64,000 nt of DNA from positions 1 to 64,000 of the forward strand of contig CANFJF010000012.1 in NCBI GenBank assembly GCA_947447355.1, written 5' to 3'. A program made the position numbers and the translations under genes. Position 1 is the first letter of the stretch. Every line of letters starts with the position of its first letter. Positions 59,806-64,000 of the stretch are shown here, one piece after another. This stretch comes from Comamonadaceae bacterium. Its GTDB lineage: Bacteria > Pseudomonadota > Gammaproteobacteria > Burkholderiales > Burkholderiaceae_C. The notes beneath the pieces are model-generated. The model had not been told where the DNA came from. It made no database searches and saw nothing but the letters and a program-made list of their open reading frames with translations.

Positions 59806-60780
59806 ATGAAGAAAATAGCACGAGGTCTGTTCACTGCGATCACCGTTTTGGTTCTTGCCGCCGGCGTTCAAGCGCAAAGCAGCTATCCCAATAAACCCAT
59901 CAAAATGATCATCCCGCTGGCGGCTGGCAGCGCGGTCGACAATGCGGCGCGCGTGTTAACGCAAAAAATGTCGCTCGGCCTAGGCCAGAACATCGTGATT
60001 GAAAATATCGCCGGCTCTTCAGGTTTGATCGGTGCTGACCGCGTTGCCAAGGCCGCGCCAGACGGCTACACCCTTGGCGGATTCAACGACAGCATTCTGA
60101 CCATGCTGCCGCACATTTATCCACGCATGCCCTGGAATGCACTGACAGATTTCGATCCCCTCTCGCTGGCCGCCACGATTGAATGGGGTCTGGTCGTGAA
60201 AACCGACTCCCCCTACAAGACCGTCGCCGACTTCATCGCCGCCGCCAAAGCAGAACCTGGCAAGTTGAACTACAGCTCAGGCGGTAACGGTAGCCCGCAA
60301 CACTTGGCCATGGCGCTGTTTGCATCACGCGCCGGCATCAACACGCTTCACGTTCCTTACAAGGGCGCAACACCGGCCGCTGTCGCCGTGGCAGCCGGTG
60401 AAGTTGACGCCACTTTTCAAGGACTTGGCACAGTCACATCACTCATTCAGGCGAACAAGGTACGGCTGTTGGCTGTTTCGTCGAGCAAGCGTTTGGCTCA
60501 ATATCCCAACGTCCCGACCGTGGACGAGTCTGGGTTGAAAAACTTTTTCTTCAACTCCTGGTTCGCTATGGTGGTGCCGACCGGAACACCCAAGGACATC
60601 GTCGAACGCTTGAACAGTGAAATGCGCAAGGCCCTCGCTGACCCAGAAACCCGTGACAAACTGGTCGCCCTTGGCGTCACCTTGCGCGGTTCGTCGGCAC
60701 AAGAACTTGGTGTGGCGACCAAAGCGCAGTTCGAGATGTACCGCAAGTTGATTCAAGACAACAACATCAAGTCAGACTGA
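59806..60780 (+). CDS. Bug/TctC-family receptor 4
   Basis: Periplasmic solute receptor of 324 aa. Signal peptide residues 1-24 (cleavage after VQAQ or VQA). Family segments are IKMIIPLAAGSAVDNAARVL, KAAPDGYTLGGFNDSILTML, AEPGKLNYSSGGNGSPQHLA and INTLHVPYKGATPAAVAVAA. The membrane partners are probably TctB/TctA, which start 2.7 kb downstream on the same strand. A hairpin follows at 60798. Confidence 0.92.
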   Translation: MKKIARGLFTAITVLVLAAGVQAQSSYPNKPIKMIIPLAAGSAVDNAARVLTQKMSLGLGQNIVIENIAGSSGLIGADRVAKAAPDGYTLGGFNDSILTMLPHIYPRMPWNALTDFDPLSLAATIEWGLVVKTDSPYKTVADFIAAAKAEPGKLNYSSGGNGSPQHLAMALFASRAGINTLHVPYKGATPAAVAVAAGEVDATFQGLGTVTSLIQANKVRLLAVSSSKRLAQYPNVPTVDESGLKNFFFNSWFAMVVPTGTPKDIVERLNSEMRKALADPETRDKLVALGVTLRGSSAQELGVATKAQFEMYRKLIQDNNIKSD

Positions 60781-61113
60781 TCTAACACGGCTTATATGAC
60801 CTGCTGCTTAATTGCTAAGCAGGGTCTGTAAAGCCATGGCCTGCGCCGCAAAACCGACTTGTTCAGGCGCTTATCCACAGCCTAGAGCACAGTCCGTGGG
60901 TGTAACTTTTTCGCCATGATGCGTGTCTCGCGAAGATACACAGCCCAAGCGCAGAACTTCCCGACAAAATCCATCACCGTCGAAAACCATGGCAGGCCTT
61001 GACATGATCCATAGTCCGCACAAAGTCAGCACACTGGCGCACCCGGATTGACTGAGCGGCCGGACACCGATCATGATCAACACGGTCGCCAAAAACGCAG
61101 GAATCCAAGCAGA
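60781..61113. other. Noncoding interval with a strong hairpin
   Basis: 333 bases without a convincing gene. GACC-(TG)-CTGCTTA at 60798-60810 pairs with TAAGCAG-GGTC at 60816-60826 across ATTGC, with a two-base bulge; it lies 18 bases after the Bug gene and may protect or end that transcript although no U-tract follows. One TTATCCACA sequence at 60871-60879 matches a DnaA box but stands alone. Minus-strand open frames here lack coding character. Confidence 0.5.
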
Positions 61114-62064
61114 ATGAACAAAACCAAACTACTCATGAACGGTCGACTCTTGCCGCAGCTTGAAGCCGCACTGAGTGCCGAATTCGACCTCTGTGCTTTG
61201 TGGCAACAAGCATCACCCGACGATTTTCTGACGCAACATGGGCATGCGTTTTCGGCCTTGGTGAGCTCAGCCAAAACAGGGGTTTCCAAGGCTTTGATCC
61301 AAGCCTTGCCGGCACTCAAAGTCATCTCCATTTTTGGCGTCGGCTATGACGCAGTGGATGTGGCCACTGCCCACCAGCACGGCATTCAGATCGGCTACAC
61401 ACCCGAAGTGCTGAACGACTGCGTGGCCGACACCGCGATGGGCTTGCTGATCGACGTCGCACGTCAATTCAGCGCATCAGACCGCCACGTGCGCGCCGGC
61501 CGATGGCTGAAGTCGCCCTTCCCTCTGACTACGCGCGTCAGTGGCAAGCGTCTTGGCATTTTTGGCCTCGGCCGCATTGGCCAAACCATTGCACGGCGTG
61601 CCAGTGGCTTTGACATGGAGATCCGTTACCACAACCGGCGCCAAAACCTGGACTTGCCATATACCTACGAGCCCACACTCGCATCACTGGCCGAATGGTG
61701 TGATTTTTTGATGGTCGCCAGCTCCGGCGGTGCAGAGACCAAGCATCTGATCTCCAGCGACATCTTGAGAAAGCTCGGCCCTAAGGGTTTTTTGATCAAC
61801 ATTGCGCGCGGTTCCGTGATTAATGAGCAAGCCCTGATTGAAGCGCTGGAACAAGGTGTGATCGCCGGCGCTGGCCTAGACGTTTACGCTGATGAACCGA
61901 ATGTGCCCGAACGACTGCTGCGGCTCGACAACGCCGTGCTGCTGCCGCATCTGGCGAGCGCCACCCAAGAGACACGCCAAGCCATGGCCGACTTGGTCTT
62001 TCAGAATCTGGCTGCTTACTTCAAAACCGGTCGTGTCAAGGTCGCAGTCCCCATGACAAGCTAG
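61114..62064 (+). CDS. D-isomer-specific 2-hydroxyacid dehydrogenase
   Basis: NAD(P)-dependent enzyme of 316 aa interconverting a 2-keto acid and a D-2-hydroxy acid. The cofactor motif GLGRIG is at 151-156, catalytic R232 (NIARGSVINE), E261 (YADEPNVPE) and H279 (LLPHLASAT). These features are typical of hydroxypyruvate/glyoxylate reductases and of the (S)-sulfolactate dehydrogenase SlcC, which is in the same family. The ATG at 61114 is chosen over an upstream in-frame start at 61048 in noncoding sequence. With the Ldh2-type enzyme it could interconvert enantiomers through the keto acid. Confidence 0.92.
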   Translation: MNKTKLLMNGRLLPQLEAALSAEFDLCALWQQASPDDFLTQHGHAFSALVSSAKTGVSKALIQALPALKVISIFGVGYDAVDVATAHQHGIQIGYTPEVLNDCVADTAMGLLIDVARQFSASDRHVRAGRWLKSPFPLTTRVSGKRLGIFGLGRIGQTIARRASGFDMEIRYHNRRQNLDLPYTYEPTLASLAEWCDFLMVASSGGAETKHLISSDILRKLGPKGFLINIARGSVINEQALIEALEQGVIAGAGLDVYADEPNVPERLLRLDNAVLLPHLASATQETRQAMADLVFQNLAAYFKTGRVKVAVPMTS

Positions 62065-62213
62065 GGTTTACACATGATTGAGAAACGACTGGGATCTTTT
62101 ACGATGTTTTAAATCAAACATCAACATCCAACAGCCCAAAAGCCGTTTTCTCAAACACGCTTCGCACAGTGCTTGGATATCAAATCAACAACTGCAGCAC
62201 ACAGGAAAATTCA

Positions 62214-62972
62214 ATGACGCCAAGCCCTAAACCCACCGCCCTTATCACCGGCGGTAGCCGGGGTATCGGACGCGCCACCGGCGTGGCGCTGGCCAAGCAA
62301 GGCTGGAACATTGGCTTCAGTTATGTCAGCAACCAAGCAGCCGCGCAAGAAACGATCACCCTGATTGAAGCGGCTGGTGGACAGGCACTCGCTGTCAGGA
62401 CCAATGTCGCCAACCGCGAGGACATCAAAGAATTTTTTTCCTCAGCCTTAAAGACCTTCGGTAGGCTCGATGCCTTGGTCAACAACGCTGGCATTGTGGG
62501 CGAACCGCGTTCCATTTTCGATGCTGATGACACTCACCTGACGGATGTTTTTCGCACGAATGTACTGAGCTACTTTTTTTGCGCCAGTGAGGCGGCACGT
62601 CTGATGTCGACCGAGCGCGGTGGCAAGGGAGGCAGTATTGTCAATATGTCGTCTGCTGCAGCCCGCCATGGTGGCATGCCTAGCGAAGCCCATTACGCGG
62701 CGTCCAAGGGGGCGATAGACAGCTTCACATTTGCACTGGCTAAAGAGCTCGCACCTCATGGCATTCGCGTCAATGCAGTGCGACCTGGACTCATCAACAC
62801 CACCATTCACGAGGCCCACGGTGGCCAGGCACTGATCAACAAAATTGGCCCCACCGTACCTTTGGGCCGCGCCGGTACGGCAGAAGAGGTCGCCGAAGTC
62901 ATCGCCTTCCTTGCCGGCCCACTGTCGAGTTATGTGCATGGAACCTTGGTTGACGTGTCTGGCGGACGCTGA
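62214..62972 (+). CDS. SDR-family oxidoreductase (FabG-like)
   Basis: Short-chain dehydrogenase/reductase of 252 aa. The cofactor motif is TGGSRGIG, followed by NNAG in LVNNAGIVGEP, the catalytic serine in NMSSAAARHGG, and YxxxK in HYAASKGAIDSF. The C-terminus ends DVSGGR. AGGA lies eight bases before the ATG. The substrate is unknown; position after the hydroxyacid dehydrogenase suggests a role in the same pathway. Confidence 0.92.
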   Translation: MTPSPKPTALITGGSRGIGRATGVALAKQGWNIGFSYVSNQAAAQETITLIEAAGGQALAVRTNVANREDIKEFFSSALKTFGRLDALVNNAGIVGEPRSIFDADDTHLTDVFRTNVLSYFFCASEAARLMSTERGGKGGSIVNMSSAAARHGGMPSEAHYAASKGAIDSFTFALAKELAPHGIRVNAVRPGLINTTIHEAHGGQALINKIGPTVPLGRAGTAEEVAEVIAFLAGPLSSYVHGTLVDVSGGR

Positions 62973-63475
62973 TCAATGTCATTTTGACGTCTATGCCTAT
63001 TGAGCCAGCAATACGCAGGCTTTTCACCTGAACATTCGCCTGAATGGCTCGGAATGCGTCACCCGCGCCGTCACGTGGTTTTGGTTCAGTACCTGTTTAG
63101 CCGACAGAATTAAGGGTATTCCATTAGCAATAAAAGTATTTTTTAACTTTTATAACTAATAAATAGGTGCACAATTCAGCCAGAAATAGAGCAACTTTGC
63201 TTTAGTTGTCACGACCTTCACGGTGTGACTACCCTGGACTCCAACCCTACTTAGACTGGCCCGGTTCCACCTCACGGACCAAGCCAGACTTAACGCACGG
63301 GTTTTTGGGTCGAATGGATCTGAATCAACTGCAGGCAGTGATCGAAACCTTCCTCAGAAGGCGACCTTTCAGTGCAACAGACAGGTTTTGCAACTTGACT
63401 GCCACCGACTTCGGTCGGTTAGCGCAGCAGCGCAACACATGCATTTCCACATTTAAAAAACCCGAAAGGCCAATT
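62973..63475. other. Long leader region of tctBA
   Basis: About 500 bases without a recognisable gene. Beyond the AT-rich control region, a stable UUCG-tetraloop hairpin ACCGAC-TTCG-GTCGGT sits at 63404-63419, about 57 bases before tctB. A frame in phase with tctB is open back to 63206 but its residues (including a MDLNQLQAVIETF stretch) do not look like TctB and no good ribosome-binding site supports a start there. Confidence 0.45.
63111..63153. promoter_or_regulatory. Candidate regulatory region upstream of tctBA
   Basis: TAAGGGTATT at 63111-63120 repeats the core found upstream of dctP. A perfect 8-bp inverted repeat ATAAAAGT (63130-63137) and ACTTTTAT (63146-63153) with an eight-base AT spacer follows. 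The stretch 63115-63175 is the most AT-rich part of the 500-bp gap and probably contains the tctBA promoter and an operator. Confidence 0.4.
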
Positions 63476-63964
63476 TTGCAAATAAAAAGTCAAGCAGACT
63501 TCTACTCCGGAGTGATGTTCTTGGTCATGGGCGTCGCCTTCGCATGGGGCGCTACCAATTACAACGTGGGTGACGCCGCCCGCATGGGCCCTGGCTACTT
63601 TCCGTTGTTACTCGGCAGCGTGATGGCCCTGATTGGTGTGTTGATCATCATCAACGCCCTGGTTGTTAAATCCGTAGACGGCGACAAGATCGGCCCATGG
63701 GCATGGCGACCGCTGTTTTACATCATCGCTGCCAACTTTGTATTTGGTCTTTTGTTGGCAGGACTCCGCAGCATTTCGCTGCCGGCCTTCGGCTTGATCA
63801 TTGCGATTTATGCATTGACCTTCATTGCCAGCATGGCCCAAGCCGACTGGAAATTCTTAAGAACCCTCGCCCTGGCCACAGCACTGGCCGTTGGAAGTTA
63901 TCTGGTGTTTGTCATGGCGCTGGCACTTCAATTCCCTGTGTGGCCTGACTTCATCACAGGCTAA
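63476..63964 (+). CDS. tctB: Tripartite tricarboxylate transporter small permease TctB
   Basis: Four-helix inner-membrane subunit of 162 aa. From the TTG at 63476 the protein begins LQIKSQADFYSGVMFLVMGV and contains FAWGATNYNVGDAARMGPGY, the typical TctB N-terminus; AAAGG is six bases before the TTG. Three further hydrophobic helices follow (LLLGSVMALIGVLIIINALV, PLFYIIAANFVFGLLLAGL and LALATALAVGSYLVFVMALA). tctA begins 13 bases after its stop. Confidence 0.9.
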   Translation: MQIKSQADFYSGVMFLVMGVAFAWGATNYNVGDAARMGPGYFPLLLGSVMALIGVLIIINALVVKSVDGDKIGPWAWRPLFYIIAANFVFGLLLAGLRSISLPAFGLIIAIYALTFIASMAQADWKFLRTLALATALAVGSYLVFVMALALQFPVWPDFITG

Positions 63965-63976
63965 GGAAACTAAAAA

Positions 63977-64000
63977 ATGGATCTGATTGCCAATTTATCG
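63977..64000 (+). CDS. tctA: Tripartite tricarboxylate transporter large permease TctA (start only)
   Basis: Only the first eight codons (MDLIANLS) lie in the window. The sequence matches the usual TctA start, AAGGAA lies about ten bases upstream, and the position directly after tctB is that of tctA. The rest lies beyond the window end. Confidence 0.75.

Noticed and set aside
60871-60879. TTATCCACA, a DnaA-box match
   Set aside because: A single copy without clustered boxes, an AT-rich unwinding region, dnaA or dnaN nearby, so not evidence for an origin.
60871-61092. 73-codon open frame on the minus strand in the Bug/hydroxyacid dehydrogenase gap
   Set aside because: No ribosome-binding site, biased residue composition and no similarity recognisable by eye; treated as noncoding.
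63206-63475. N-terminal extension of tctB (90 codons)
   Set aside because: Typical TctB proteins begin at the IKSQxDF segment; the extension is unlike the family, and the TTG at 63476 has a well-placed AAAGG.

Overview
The window looks like a piece of chromosome from a betaproteobacterium of the order Burkholderiales, most likely Comamonadaceae. The reasons are the gene order rpsB-tsf-pyrH-frr-uppS-cdsA-dxr-rseP-bamA-skp-lpxD-fabZ-lpxA-lpxB-rnhB-rRNA methylase, the carAB-greA-DUF4149 block, a pyruvate dehydrogenase operon whose E3 carries its own lipoyl domain, a betaproteobacterial proteasome homologue, and many Bug-type (TctC-like) solute receptors. GC content is moderately high, so several very long antisense open frames are shadows of real genes.

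Layout. 1-281: a cluster of short palindromic repeats. 314-1669: sodium:alanine symporter family gene. 1864-8430: pyruvate dehydrogenase operon aceE-aceF-proteasome homologue-lpdA, transcribed leftwards and diverging from a PAS sensor kinase/response regulator pair (8692-11917). 11999-12856: folD, tail-to-tail with the operon carA-carB-greA-DUF4149. 18462-33826: the long leftward operon for translation factors, isoprenoid and phospholipid precursors, outer-membrane assembly and lipid A synthesis. 33991-44549: housekeeping genes (amidase, NAD(P)H-hydrate repair enzyme, YggT protein, RNase R, tRNA-Leu, SNF2 helicase, RimO).

From about 44.7 kb the content becomes accessory. 44686-52706 holds an ABM monooxygenase-like protein, an FAH-family hydrolase, a DUF2889 protein, TRAP transporter subunits DctQ and DctM, a maleate isomerase/arylmalonate decarboxylase-like protein, a Bug receptor, an aromatic-type FAD monooxygenase and a double CMD-fold protein. 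Two more Bug receptors and a hydantoin racemase-like protein follow on the minus strand, then the TRAP receptor DctP at 55858. This reads as an uptake and degradation cluster for one or more unknown organic acids or hydroxylated aromatics. A NUDIX gene and rdgC interrupt it. 58661-64000 then holds an Ldh2/ComC-type dehydrogenase, a fourth Bug receptor, a D-2-hydroxyacid dehydrogenase, an SDR and the start of a tripartite tricarboxylate transporter (tctB, tctA cut by the window end). This resembles a module that takes up a 2-hydroxycarboxylate and oxidises or racemises it.

Most notable observations: the self-compartmentalising protease homologue translationally coupled to lpdA inside the pyruvate dehydrogenase operon; the catabolic/transport region with a TRAP system split by about 7.5 kb and four Bug receptors; two Asp/Glu racemase-superfamily proteins lacking one or both canonical cysteines; and repeated motifs in front of the dctP and tctBA transcription units.
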